Shown here in pieces: positions 25,106-37,233 of a DNA stretch of 64,000 nucleotides. A model generated the notes under the pieces. The model had not been told where the DNA came from. It searched no databases and worked only from the letters and a program-made list of their open reading frames with translations. The position numbers and the translations under genes were made by a program. The DNA is taken from assembly GCF_901709675.1 (NCBI RefSeq), contig NC_051095.1, forward strand, positions 369,001-433,000, read 5' to 3'. Positions within the stretch are counted from its first letter, which is position 1, and each line of letters opens with the position of its first letter. This stretch comes from Syngnathus acus. Its lineage: Eukaryota > Chordata > Actinopteri > Syngnathiformes > Syngnathidae.

Positions 25106-27290
25106 GCTTGTCGATCCCCGGCCCGCACCGCACCGCACCGCCCGCCCACCCTCAAGGTCAAAAAGCGGCGAGCAGGAAGCCACGCGGGTAAAGCAAATCA
25201 ACGCATGGGCCGCGACGGCTCGAACGGGGGAGAAGCGCTGGCCAAATATGACGGCTCTCCAAAGAGGTGGATTTTTATCACCTGCACTCTCCGCCCACTC
25301 GGACGCAGGCAGGCAGGCAGCCACGCACGCGTATCTGCTAGCGCTCAACACCCCGAAACATAGCAGGTGTTTATCAGCTCATGCAGAGTCCAATGGTCAC
25401 ACGAGCATCAAGCTTTATGTCCTTAAAAAAAAAACAATGCGTGGTGGGAGGACGGGAAAACGGTGAACAATAATCGCGATAAAGCAGGAAGAACAAATCA
25501 TCGATTCTAATTCAAACGTGTAAAGCAGAACAACGAGAACCAACATCTGGCTTTTTAGGTGTCAAACCCGAGGCCCCGGGGGGCAGATACGGCCCGCCAT
25601 ATCGTGCTGTGTGCCTCGCCCGCCCGCCAAGACAAATTGACTTTGTGTCATGGCTAAAATGACAAATTGTCTTCACTTTCTCAAAAGAGAGACTTTGCTA
25701 GCAAGTTTTTATGACCATTTATTCTTTTCAAATATTGAAATCGTTTTTACTCGTCTCTGATCAGAAGGCTAGTATGTATTTAGAAGACATCGACAGTCAT
25801 GATGGCCCTCCGAAGGAAACTATGACTACGATGCGGCCCGCCGCGGAAACGACTTTGGCACCACTGCAGTTTTTTTTTCCAGCTGCAATGAAGACAGACG
25901 AATACGGGGCGGCGAGCGTCTCAGAGACGACTTGAGGCCTGTCCGTACAATTCCAGGTCGATTCAATTGCACATTGAGGAATGGCTTCTGTTCAGCTTTT
26001 CATCAAACCATCAACTGCGTCATTGTGTATTGCTCCGTTATTGCCAATGGAAAAAAAGGAGGCTCGCAAGGTAATTGGAGTCGTCCGAATCATTTTTTCC
26101 CCTTTTTCCAACCACTCACGTCTTGCTCGATCGTTCCGCCAAAAAAAAAAAAAAAAAAAAAAAAGCAAACACATCAGGGCACAAAGCGTCGTTGCTTTGC
26201 AAACGGGTCGAGGGTAGGAGCGGAGCCATTCGCTAATTAATTGCGACAGGCAAACAGGGAAGAAGGCGTGTTGGGGAAGTCGAGACCTTGGCCGTGGAAT
26301 TTTTTTTTGCCGTCACACGGCAGGTAAATATTGCAAAGCCCCCGGCCCGATATCGCACGCGCGCCTCAAAACATCTCAAATGATGTCGGTCAATAAAATA
26401 TCTTGATGATACATACGCTCAATGAACCATATTCAATCAGTGTGATTGAATCCAAGTCTTCAAAAAATACAAACTATAAAAAGTGCCTTGTTTTTTCTTC
26501 CATCCGATTGGAAAAAAAATGTGGCACCTGAGTGGAAATAGGAGACCAAATCACAAAAGCAACAACTCATTTCCACAAAAGAAAAAGCAATTCTTTTCTT
26601 TGATACTAACTGGAAAGTCCTCCGCATCATTATTGCTTTTCTTTTGTTTATCGTAGACAACCTCACAATCGGGATGATTTAATGCATTACATATTGTTTT
26701 AAACGATCACGGCAATTTGACACTTGGGAGTTTCGGTGCCGCTGTCAGCTGAGTTAATAAGTAACGCACCACCGATAACGACGCGCGCGCGCACACGCAA
26801 ACACACACACACACACTCGCGCGACGGCATCGTAAACCAATGTTGACACATTTGATTTCATCTTTGGGTCAAGATGGTGATTACAAGGGCAGTCAACTAG
26901 GCCAAGCCGTGTTTGTTTTTCTTCTTGGTACTATTTTGTTTCCTGTTGATGTCAAGACCGCACGTTAAGACGGCCACGTACTCGGCGCCGATAAGGGCGC
27001 AATTATTTGATGAGAACAGGTGACAGGTCAACTTTTTTTCCTTCCTTTTATTAAGAGTTGCGAAAGCTGTTCAACTCGGGACATGTTCCCTTTTGACTAG
27101 ATTGGCATGAAAACAAATTGGAGTGTAAATAAAAGCTATGGCAAAAAAAAAAAAAAGACATTGGATTCCACATAAAAGCTGTGGCTCGACACTTGCTTTG
27201 TTATGTACACAGGCTGAAGGCTCAATGTCAATGCAAAAGAAAATAAATATATCAATCAGCAAGAAAAGAAACAGACAGGGTTCTGGCTGC
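25106..27290. other. cldn15-fis1 intergenic region with repeats
   Basis: No gene seen. It contains a GTGTCAAACCC-family repeat (about 25,557-25,880), an A-run (26,142-26,164), CA/CG-rich simple sequence (26,785-26,822) and otherwise AT-rich DNA. The cldn15 promoter should lie near 25,106-25,500. Confidence 0.5.
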
Positions 27291-28817
27291 TTAAAACTTG
27301 GGCCCTCGCTTGGCCACAGCCAGTCCGATGAGCCCGGCCAACCCGGCCACGCCTAAACCGATTCCACCCACGATCGCCATGCCGACCAAGCCATCTACAG
27401 AACAGCGCACGTACTTCCATTTGCACCAAACTAAAATACACAATCATTCTTTCTCTCACCCGTCGGGCGTGATCAATTTTACCTTTCTTTAACGCCTTGT
27501 CGATGAGCGCCTGCAACTCCGCCGCCTGCTTGTTGCCGGGCTCGTTCTTCAGGAGGATGCGGATGTACTTCAGGGCTTCTTCATACTCCTGCAAGACGAT
27601 GGCCTTCCTTCGTGCCGTCAGTTACTTTGATTTGGTTTATGAAACCGTATTTCCCAGACTACAAGTGGCAGTTTTCCTTCATAGTTGCTGCAACGTATAC
27701 TCAGGAGCAAAATGACTTCTTAACACATTGTTACTTGACCATTAACACATTGCTTACTTAATATGGCTCCACGTGTTATTTTCACACTAAACGGCAGGCG
27801 GCTGCTCTCGGCTTCTGGAATAATTGTAACTGCAACTGACAATGAGACTGACGTCAGCGCCGCATCTACTTCCGGAGTTGTTCATAAGTGACGCAGAGGA
27901 CAAAGATTTCGATGGTTTTAACGATTCGGAGTGATAAGCTTATGTACGCGACTTGCAGTCTGGAAAATACGGTGCTTTGATTTTGGTTTATGTCGGCAGG
28001 TACCACACTTGTTACAACTTCCGGGTTGAAGCAATTCTGCTTATCTAGTCCCTTTAACTCCCGGTGATAATTATTCATGTACTGGGGCCCCGAAAAAATG
28101 AGCGCGCTCGAGCTTTTCACCTTCAGTCGGTAGTTGGCCACGGCGAGGTAGAAGTAGAAGTCGCGCGTGTCGTCCTTCGAGGCTTTCTGGACAAGTTCTT
28201 CGGGACAACAAGATGGAGAACGTATCAGGAAGTTGACGGACACGGCAGCGGGACACTTGGGTACTTGGCAACAACACTCACCCTCCAACAACGCAATTCC
28301 TTTCTTGATGTCGCCAGTGTATTTGCTCCTGATCAGACACCAGGCGTATTCAAACTTGGTCTCCTTGGAAACGGCTCCCTTCGCCAGCTCATTGTTGTAT
28401 TTCTTCTCAAATTTCTATCCAAAAAATATCAAGGTATACATCGCAGGCGTGACGGACTCAATTCAAGCACAGTTCGCGCGCGCGCACACTTCTTTGTGTG
28501 TCTTGACATATGAAGGGATTGACAATAAAGCAGACTTTGACACACACACACACACACGTACACACATGACCAAAGTCGTCCACGGTTTCATATTAAAAGG
28601 AGCATTAGCATTAGCGACTTGGGTGACGCGACAAATAAGTCGCCGTGATTCCAAATGTTGGCAGCGTGGAAGGAGTGCTCCACATACGTCTGTTGGTCGG
28701 ACTGCGAGGTGTCGAACGACGAGAAAGGGGGTGAAGTGTTTTTAAAACCACCGGCGAGCGGGCGTAACTTACGAGCAGGTCTTCGGGAGCCACTACGTCG
28801 CTCAACACGGCCTCCAT
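27291..28817 (-). CDS. fis1: FIS1 mitochondrial fission 1 protein
   Basis: Tail-anchored adaptor of the outer mitochondrial and peroxisomal membranes that takes part in fission. Five exons fit in phase: 28,773-28,817 (MEAVLSDVVAPEDLL), 28,282-28,414, 28,121-28,197, 27,483-27,588 and 27,291-27,394. The total is 465 nt, or 154 aa against 152 in human. The TPR-like bundle includes FEYAWCLIRSKY, GDIKKGIALLEELVQKA, DFYFYLAVANYRLK and EYEEALKYIRILLKNEPGN. The C-terminal anchor is glycine- and valine-rich (MAIVGGIGLGVAGLAGLIGL), followed by the short basic tail AVAKRGPKF. No defects seen. Confidence 0.95.
27643..27975. mobile_element. MITE-like DNA element, copy C
   Basis: Short copy of the 1,137/3,154 family in the fis1 intron between the exons at 27,483 and 28,121. 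Ends read CCGTATTTCCCAGACTACAA and, inverted, TTGCAGTCTGGAAAATACGG. Confidence 0.65.
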
Positions 28818-29189
28818 GTTTGCGGAAACGGGACGTGAAGATCACGCCTCTCTCTTGAAATGCGTCACGCGTGACGTCAGTCAATACGAAGGCAAATGGA
28901 GTCCATGAAATCGTGTCTTTTGGATTTTATTCATTGTATTTCATAAAAATAACTAGAAAGCACGAATGAGAAAGCGCGGATTACTGTTGGCTTTGGCGAG
29001 TGTGCTCTACCCGGCCAAACCCTGACGGCTTTGGCTCCAGCATCCCGGCGAACCTCTACACGCCTGTCGAGGGCAGTGTTGGCCTCCCTCTCAAAGCGGC
29101 GCGGCGCGGCTCGGGTTCGCACGTCAGTCACGGCACGGCGCATGCGCGTGCGTTCAGCCTCCGACAACAAGGAGCGAAAGCCAGCCAAC
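28818..29189. promoter_or_regulatory. Shared fis1/tada2b head-to-head promoter
   Basis: Only 372 bp separate the divergent start codons. GCGTCACGCGTGACGTCAGTCA (28,862-28,883, 22 bp, shown here in two pieces: GCGTCACGCG and TGACGTCAGTCA) holds a perfect CRE palindrome TGACGTCA at 28,872-28,879. CpG-rich sequence (about 29,080-29,160) precedes tada2b. No TATA box, as expected for housekeeping promoters. Confidence 0.55.
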
Positions 29190-30787
29190 ATGGCCGACCT
29201 GGGAAAGAAGTACTGCGTGAACTGCCTGGCAGACGTGACCAATCTCCGGCTTCGCTGCACCGATTGTCCCGATATCGAGCTGTGTCCAGAGTGCTTCTCG
29301 GCGGGCGCAGAAATCGGCAACCACCGGAGATGGCACGGCTACCAGCAGGTCGACGGCGGTCGCTTCTCCCTCTGGGGTCCCGAAGCGGAGGGAGGATGGA
29401 CGAGCAGGGAAGAGCAGTCGCTCCTCGATGCCATCGAGCAGTACGGCTTTGGAAACTGGGTACGATGTCGTCGTACTTGCTGCACGTTTGGCAGTGACGT
29501 AGAAGTGCCCATCCCAACTACAAAACACCCGACTGCAACTATAGTTGTTGTTGTTGTTGTTTGTTTTAATGATATGCAATAGCACTCTTGACGACTCTCG
29601 GCATACTTTCTATTTTTTTCTGCCCTCCGTCATAGGAGGACATGGCCGCTCAAGTGGGAGCCGGCCGCACTCCGCAGGAAGTCATGGACCACTACGTGAC
29701 CATGTACATCCACGGCAACCTGGGGAAGGCCTGCATCCCCGACAATATTCCCAACCGGGTGACGGACCACACGTGCCCCGGCGGGGGGGCGCTGTCGCCC
29801 AGCCTCACTGTCCCGCTCCCGCCTCTGGACATCAGCCTGGCCGAGCAGCAGCAGCTGGGCTACATGCCGCTGCGCGACGACTACGAGATCGAATACGACC
29901 AGGACGCCGAGACGCTCATCAGCGCCCTCTCCGTCAACTACGACGACGACGACGTGGAGATCGAAATGAAGCGCGCCCACGTGGACATGTACGTACGTAA
30001 ACTCCGCGAGCGGCAGCGGCGGAAGAACATCGCTCGGGACTACGGCTTGGTCCCTGTCTTTCTGGGCCGAGACAAGAAAGAGACGCGGGACAGGGACAAG
30101 TCCCCGGGAGTGGTGAGCGCGGCGGGGGCGGCGCCCGGCGCCCTCGCCGCGCCGGCCGCCGGAACCTGCCCGGCGGTTCCCGCTCCGCCCAAAAGAAAGA
30201 TCAACAAGGAGGAGAAGGAGCAACGGATGCGGCTGCGGGGGCTCTGCCAGTTCATGGCCCACCGAGAAGTGGAAGAGCTCTTTGAGAACATGCACAAAGA
30301 GCGTGCGCTCAGGGCCAAAGTGCGGGAGCTGCAGCGCTGTCGCCGCAACGGCATCGCCCGCCTGGACGAGGCGGCCGAGTACGAGGCGGTGCGCCACAAA
30401 CGGGAGAAACGCAAGGAGAATAAGAGCGTGCTCATCTCCAAGCGGGGCGGCGGGCTCGGCCCCGGGACGGCGCCGGGCGGCGGCCTCAGCTCCGGGGCGG
30501 CCTGCGCCGTCAAGGAGGAAGCCAAAGACGGCGAGTTCGCCGCCATCGAGAACCTGACGGGTTTCGAGCTGCTGTCGGACCGCGAGAAGGTCCTGTGTAG
30601 TTCCCTCAACCTGAGCCCCGCGCGCTACCTGACTGCCAAAACCATCATCGTCAAGGACCACCTGCAGAAGAGACAGGGCGTCCCCTCCTCCAAGAGCCGG
30701 CTGCCCAGCTACCTGGACAAAGTCCTCAGGAAACGCATTGTCACCTTTCTCACCGAGAGCGGCTGGATATCCAGAGATGCGCTTTAG
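29190..30787 (+). CDS. tada2b: TADA2B transcriptional adaptor (SAGA complex)
   Basis: Nuclear adaptor that couples the GCN5/PCAF acetyltransferase to the SAGA complex. Two exons, as in mammals: 29,190-29,459 and 29,636-30,787, giving 473 aa. A ZZ zinc finger lies at about residues 5-60 (KKYCVNCLADVTNLRLRC, CPECFSAGAEIGNHR), then a SANT domain at about 65-115 (WTSREEQSLLDAIEQYGFGN, then W|EDMAAQVGAGRTPQEVMDHY). The coiled middle has DVEIEMKRAHVDMYVRKLRE. A C-terminal SWIRM domain ends ESGWISRDAL. It is longer than the roughly 420-aa human protein because of Ala/Gly/Pro-rich stretches (about residues 245-280 and 370-395). The acceptor in front of GAG GAC ATG gives a clean NW|ED junction. Confidence 0.96.
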
Positions 30788-32690
30788 GCCCCGGACGGAC
30801 GGACGGACGAGACCAAAGTGACCAGCCGGCCGGCGGCGTTGCCCGTGCCTCCGGCGTTGCCCGTGCCTCCGGCGGGCGCCGCCATGTCACCTCCGCTCCT
30901 AAAGATGACGCATGCAAACTTGAACAGGTTTCCGCTTTCTTGTCACCCGTATGACTTGAAAGATTGACGGATATTCAAGTTGTTGTTATTACGAGGGCTT
31001 GACCGATGATTTTTTTTTTTAGGCCAATGTCAATTTGGTGATTTGTCCGAACAAAAGTTGGAATTAATCGGCAGATTATTGGGAGAGAACAAAAGAATAT
31101 ATATATATATATATTTCATTTTTTTCCGTCCCTTGACACGAGCACCGTTCAAGATACGAATTAGAGAGGCAAATTGACTCGGGCTACCTGTTTAACTTTA
31201 CGACAGAAAGGAAAAATTGGCTGAGCCCCTTTTTCCCCTGGGAGGTGAATGTTGGAATCTCATTCGCTTTCTTGTTCATGTATGAGGACAGAAAAACCAA
31301 ACATTGGCCAGCCAACGGTGGATTGAGGACTGCGGCATTTCTCGGCTTTTTGCCCGGCGACATTTTCCTACTGACCATTTGTAAATGGTGTAGGCATGGA
31401 AAAACAAAAAAGAATTACTGGTGACCTACCTGTACAGCAGTATTTTCCATCGTGCAATTGATTTTTGTAATCGCCTTTGTAAGTAAAAAGATGAATTTTA
31501 TCTCGCACCAATCAACCTGTGGCCTTTGCTATCTGCGTGTACATTAAACCTAGGTGTCAAACTGGAGGCCCGGGGGTCAGATACGGCCCAGCGCATCATT
31601 CTATGCGGCCCACAAAGACACATTTTGCATCGACATTACAAACATTACAAATTGTCTTCAATTAGAACAAATAAAATAGACATTGCCATCAATCTTTATT
31701 AGCGTTGGTCTTTAAAACGTTTTTTTTTTCCTAGTAATTCATCCGTTTGTTTCGTAGCCTATACTGTATGGCCCTCCAAAGGAAACTACAAGTACAATGC
31801 AGCCCGCGACAAAAAGGAGTTGGACACGCCTGGTCGAAACGGAGCCGTCAAACCTGTTTTATGAATCATGTTTGTTTGTTTGTTTTTTTATTGAGGGACC
31901 TCGCACTTTCTGATACTGGAGTCACTAGAAACATCATAATGAAATGGAAAATTCACAGTTTGGGCATGATCATTTAGTGCCTCCAATAGGGCTCGTCACA
32001 ATCACCCCAAAGTATTTGAAGCGCATGCACCGTGGTCAGACAAACACAAAGTATAATGAACAGCTGGCGCGCAAAGGACCAACTGGCTATTTTTGATCCG
32101 AAATAACATTAACGGACCTATCTTGTTCACAAGCAAACACTGCTGCCTTGGTGTCTGCCGGAACGGCTCGCCATATGCTGACAGGACGGGATCGTATGAG
32201 GCCAGTTTTCTTCATATCTTTCCCCGAGCCGAGAGAAATGACTTGGCTGGGTAGAAGCTTGTAAACGGCAGGAACAAAGAAGACATTGACACAGAACAGA
32301 TTGCAAGAGTAAGAATCCATGTTGAAAGATGCAACGAGAGAATAATCATAAAAAAAAAATGGAGATTGCTAGGTAAAATAATCCCCAGACTTTTCCGCAA
32401 AGGCTTTCCCTTGCTGGCTGCTTAGTTCATTCTCAAGAAGCACTTGTTGCATCAATTCAGGCAGCTTTACAATCCCAATTTGTATTAGAGAGCAATGTCA
32501 TGTCATCTGTGCGACACGCCTGCCTGCATGAAATTTGGACTTGTTAATAAACATGCACTTCTAAACCTTGTAATGATTGCTCAATTACAAAATGTTTAAC
32601 ACATTGGGGAAAAACCCCAGATACGGCATTTAAAATTCACAGGCTTGTTTATGGAATAAATCACGTTTCCCAATTTTTCCCAATAGTCTA
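30788..32690. other. tada2b downstream intergenic region
   Basis: No gene seen. It holds a short GTTGCCCGTGCCTCCGGC duplication (about 30,838-30,875), an (AT)n run (31,097-31,115), a GTGTCAAACTGG repeat (about 31,551-31,840) and otherwise AT-rich unique-looking DNA. Confidence 0.5.
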
Positions 32691-32729
32691 GATTTGACTG
32701 TTATTTCAAACTCAAAATGTTTCCATGTC

Positions 32730-33140
32730 TCGGAAGGAGGCAAATTCAAAATTGAGGAATTATGGCACGAAAGTTGTCCGCACACCAGTAGAAAGCAGGC
32801 CGGCCGGCAGGCAGGCAGGGAGTGGCCACACAATCGCACATTTGAAAAAGAACATATTTACAGTATATGTACACTTTAGTTACATCTACAAGCACGCACG
32901 CACGCGCGTATCATATTTATTCATTATTTTCTGCATGTTATTTATACTGTTAATATTTGATTGACATGCTTGAAACTATTCTATAATGTTCGAATAAAAA
33001 GATATGCACTTATTGATACACGTAAAATGTCCACATGTGAAAAAGGAGAGGGTGACACTACTTTGCGGATTTTCACCTATCGCCACCTATCGGGTGCTCT
33101 TGGAACCGGGGATGCATTACTGTTGCGCCAAACCAAAGCG
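32730..33140 (+). mobile_element. Dispersed repeat, inverted partner of 18,245-18,660
   Basis: Reverse-complement copy of the repeat in the last dnajc3 intron. Shared blocks include GTGGCCACACAATCGCACAT, TTATTCATTATTTTCTGCAT and CACCTATCGCCACCTATCGG. No coding capacity. Confidence 0.7.
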
Positions 33141-33225
33141 GAGAAGCCTTGACGCAACCAAGGCAGAAGCTTACTTGCCTCGCCTCGCCTCGTTCCACCT
33201 CCGTGCTTACTTACCTGCATGCCAG

Positions 33226-34146
33226 GAGGAACCTCCATGGTGACTTTTGTTGAAGCGAGAGACAACGCCGCCCTGGATATAAATTGACAGTGAATTGTAG
33301 ATGCTGTAAGAGACCATCGAAAATGCCTTCCAGTGACATTTCTACAGTCGCAGTCATTGGCAGTGACATATTGATTCCAAATTCATTCTTTGTAATCATA
33401 CATTCTATAGAAGTTTGTTTGTTTTTTTCAAACAAAAAGCTGTCAAGTCTGGGCTGGCTTTTTAAAGGCGATGAGGACAAGACAACACCATGGTTTTTGG
33501 TTTTGTGTGGATTTTTTTTTGGTCGCGTTCTTATGACAATGTTGATACTACTTATTTTAAGCAGAGCAGGAAGGCCATTACATCTTTGTCTTCGATGACT
33601 TGCTTGCATTGTCAGTTTCCTCCATGGCCTTCCTTCCTTCCTTCCTTCCTTCCATATTGGTCTTGGGCCGCTGGGAACTGACACAGCCAGGTGGACTCTA
33701 CGGCGCCACCTGTGGCTTCCATGAGGCAATTGGAATATGCGCTGGCTGTGGGCATTTTGCACATGAAGCTGTTGACTTGGGCGCAGGACATTAGCGTCCA
33801 TCTTCCAGTCTGAAAGAAAAGAATCCATTTCAGCTGAGGGCAAAGCTCTTCTTCTTCTTCTTCTTCAAATGCTGATTTGAGCGCGCACCTGCCGTAGCAC
33901 AGTTTGCCGAGGCCGACACGCTGGCTGGGTTCTCCGGATGGATGGCTGGATGGACGGACGGACGGACAGACGGATGGATGCGCGCGTACCAAGGTTGGAG
34001 ACATTTTTCACTGACGCCCGCTCCATCTCGCTGCGGTTGGCCACCGGATCGGCACCGAGACTACGGCAGACGGGTTGCGCATCATCCCATTTCTTTTTGC
34101 CCTCAAATGTTTTGTAGCAGAAACCGGCAAACTCCTCCCAGTGAGG
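33226..34146 (-). pseudogene. C-type lectin domain gene remnant
   Basis: On the minus strand, the segment ending near 34,146 encodes the front of a C-type lectin fold: WEEFAGFCYKTF, KKKWDDAQPVCRSLGADPV and NRSEMERASVKNVSNL, then a gt donor. Near 33,815-33,720, after an acceptor, comes the back of the fold (TGRWTLMSCAQVNSFMCKMP). A possible further exon (33,226-33,289) is flanked by ag and gtaagt. The middle of the fold (the WSDG/WND-type segment of about 50 residues) was not found, and upstream coding sequence is cut off by LINE sequence starting about 34,147. It could be a decayed soluble lectin or mannose-receptor-like gene, or a gene with exons I missed. Confidence 0.45.
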
Positions 34147-35990
34147 CACCGGGCCCAGACGGCGTGTCACCTTCCTGCTTGAAAGCAGCTGGCCCCCACC
34201 TTTGCACGGATCTTCAACCGTTCCCTGGAGCTGTGTGAGGTGCCCTCGTGCTTCAAGAGCTCCACCATCGTTCCAGTGACCAAGAAGCCCGCCATCACAG
34301 GTTTGAATGACTAGAGACCTGTCGCACTGACATCTGTGCTCAGGAAATCTTTCGAGAGGCTAGCGCTGAACCACCTGAAGGATGTCACTGCTTGACCCCC
34401 TCCAGTTTGTCTACCGGGCAAACAGGTCGGTGGATGATGCGGACTGCACTACATCCTGCACCACCTGGACACCCCAGGAACGTACGCCAGGATCCTGTTT
34501 GTGGACTTCAGCTCGGCGTTCAACACCATCGCTCCTGACATCCTCCAACAGAAGCTCACGCAGCTCGCGGTGCCTGCCTCCACCTGCTTCCTGACCAACA
34601 GCGTGTGAGGCTGGGGGGGGCATCACATCTGACACCCGGACCACCAATACTGGAGCCCCTCAGGGGTGCGTCCTCTCCCCACTGCTCTTCTCTCTCTACA
34701 CCAACAATTTCTCCTCAGGTGACCCTCCTGTGAAGCTCCTGAAGTATGCAGACGACAGACACCACTCTCATCGGACTGATCCAGGACGGTGATGAGACTG
34801 CGTACAGACAGGAGGTGGAGCGAGTGGCTGGTCCACTAGTGCAGCCAAAACCACCTCAAGACCGTGGAGATGACAGTGGACTTCAGGCGAGACCCTTCAC
34901 CACTTTCACCCCTCACTATCCGCAGTAATACTATTCTCTCCACAGACACTTTCAAGTTCCTGGGAACCACAATCTCTCGGGACCTGAAATGGACCGGCCA
35001 CATAGACTCTGTCCGGGAGAAGGCCCAGCAGAGGCTGTACTTCCTGAGACAGCTCAAGAAGATCAACGTGCCGCGGGAGCTGCTGAAGACCTTCTACACT
35101 GCCATCATCCAGTCTGTCTGTCTGTCCTCTGCACCTCCATCACTGTCTGGTTTGGGTCGGCCTCCAAACAAGACAAGCACTGCAACGGACAATCAGGACT
35201 GCAGAAAAGATCATGGTTCATCAACCTCCCATCTAGCCAAGACTTGTACCTGTCCAGGACCAGGAAACGTGCAAGGAACATCTCTACAGACCCTTCTCAC
35301 CCAGGCTGTCGTCTGTTTGAACGACTCCCCTCCGGACGGCGTTATAGAGCTCGGTACGCCAAAAGCAGCAGACACGGAGACAGACAGCTTCTTCCCCCAG
35401 GCTGTTGCTCTGATGAACTCACACCTCTCACAGAGTCATTACTGTGCAATAACATCCTGCTCTCCACACCTTTTTGGAAATGTCTACACCAGGGGTCACC
35501 AACTCCGGTCCTCAAGGGCGCCAATCCAGCCTGTTTTAGATGTATCCCCCCTGCAACACACCTGATTCAAATAATCAGGATCGCTATCAGCCTTAATAGA
35601 GCTTGCTGATGAGCTGATCATTTGAATCAGGTGTGTTGTTGCAGGGCTGCACCTAAAACAGGCTGGATTGGCGCCCTTGAGGACCGGAGTTGGTGACCCC
35701 TGGTCTACACTGTTTGTACTTTGTGTCCTCTCTGCATCCATTGCAGCCTGGTCATCCTGGAAGAGGGAGCCTCCCTCCCATCTGTGGTCTCTTCTCAAGC
35801 TTTCTCATTTGATCCCCCTAGCTGGAGTTTGGAGGTTTTCCTTGCCCTCTTGGGAGTTGAAGATCAGGGGATGTTTGAGAAGATTTGCCATTTTTCACAT
35901 CACGTCCTGAGTGTTGTTCGTCACCTAAGCCTTGAACAGAGGCTGTGATTTACCCAAGTCAAATTCCTTGTTTGGCACGCTCAATCAAAC
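34147..35990 (+). mobile_element. 5'-truncated non-LTR retrotransposon (L2/CR1-like LINE)
   Basis: Reverse transcriptase fragments run in order across shifting frames: [53 protein letters not shown], the catalytic YADD (about 34,746-34,757), TFKFLGTTISRDLKWTGHID, KAQQRLYFLRQLKKINVPRE and the end of the ORF, PSGRRYRARYAKSSRHGDRQ. Stops and frameshifts make it inactive. The 3' tail (35,711-35,990) matches the fragments at 18,850 and 51,940. A MITE splits it at 35,490-35,702. Confidence 0.85.
35490..35702. mobile_element. hAT-type MITE with 8-bp target site duplication
   Basis: A 213-bp near-palindrome with ends CAGGGGTCACCAACTCCGGT and its inverse ACCGGAGTTGGTGACCCCTG. Exact 8-bp duplications GTCTACAC flank it at 35,482-35,489 and 35,703-35,710, the hallmark of hAT transposition. 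It is inserted in the LINE 3' region. Confidence 0.9.
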
Positions 35991-35999
35991 ATGGCCAAT

Positions 36000-37233
36000 C
36001 AAAACTCTTGGACCAGCCTGGTTTATTGGAGAACTCAAAAGGCAAACTGACACGACTTAACAAAACAATAACTTGAGTGACTGACCGGGACGTGAAACAA
36101 GAAGACAGCAGGACATGACGACAGCAAGGCCGTACGACAACAGGAACCAAAAAGACATCATGACAGTAACCGCAACAATGATCCGACAGGGAGCGACACA
36201 CAGACAAGACTTCAATACAAGACAGGTAACAAGAGGCAGGTGAGAATGATCACACTGATCATGGGCACACAGGAGGGGAGGGAGGGAGGGGAGAGCACAC
36301 AGACAGAAACGATGGACTTGAGCACACAGGAGGGGAGGGAGGGGCGAGCACACAGACATGATCGGGGACGAGTCGTGACAACACACACACACACACGCAC
36401 ACACACACACACACACAGTGTAGAGCTTGGATAGCAAAGTCAATTTATTGTTACTTCAAAGTAAGTCAACAATGAATGTATACGATTTTAATTCAAATGT
36501 TTTCTATATTGTGCTCGTGAGTTAATGTTGCAATGCTGATTACTTTGAATTGAATATTATTTATTGCTGTTATTTAATTTAATAGTATGTATGTTTATTA
36601 TTTTTGCTGTATTTTTTTCACCATAAAATGGCAGTTGGTCAAGAATGTTTATAGTTTGAAAAATGATCATTTATTTTTTCATTTCAGGCAAAGTGACGCA
36701 CTTTGAATCTGTTCTGTTACAGACTCCAAAAAACAATGTTAATAATAAAGTTATTCTTGATTGTAAGTTGATCTTTCTTTTTTATTTATAGGTGAGGTGA
36801 CTTGAGCGGAGGGAAGTCTTGGTGCCTCAGCTTGTGGCTGCAACATAAACGGGAAGAAAAGAGCAGATGGGTGCAGTTCTAGAAAGCGTCACTAGCTGCT
36901 GCTGCTGCTGCTGCTGCTGCTGCCGCCAAAAAGCAATTTGTGTCAAAAGTGGTCGAAACGAGTCCTTGCGTGGAAGATCTTTGACATGCCTTGCACTCCT
37001 CCTTTTCTTTGTGCAGAATTTCCGACATACAGCGACAGACGGCATCGGGCCCTCTGCGAAAACCCTCCAAAAATGACTCGAGTGGCCTGTGAAGCTCCAA
37101 GTCGTGTAGATTAACTACCGAGATTGCATGGGCGCTCAAACACGTAAGACGCATCCGGCTGTCCGAACACGCGTCCGGGCCGGCGTGACATTTGGTCGGC
37201 ACACAATAGCCCATGTCCAAAACAAACGTGTGT
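36000..37233. other. Intergenic region with simple repeats
   Basis: No gene recognised. It contains GGAGGGAGGGG/AGCACACAG minisatellite-like sequence (about 36,260-36,355), a (CA)n tract (36,380-36,418) and a (CTG)n tract of about nine units (36,896-36,923). Open frames through the trinucleotide tract (poly-Ala or poly-Cys) are not convincing genes. Confidence 0.5.

Noticed and set aside
24542-25363. 273-codon plus-strand frame across cldn15
   Set aside because: Antisense shadow of the GC-rich claudin exons. It spans their introns and has no domain.
36879-37220. Open frame with poly-Ala from the CTG tract on the minus strand
   Set aside because: It is driven by the trinucleotide repeat. No splice context or known domain surrounds it.
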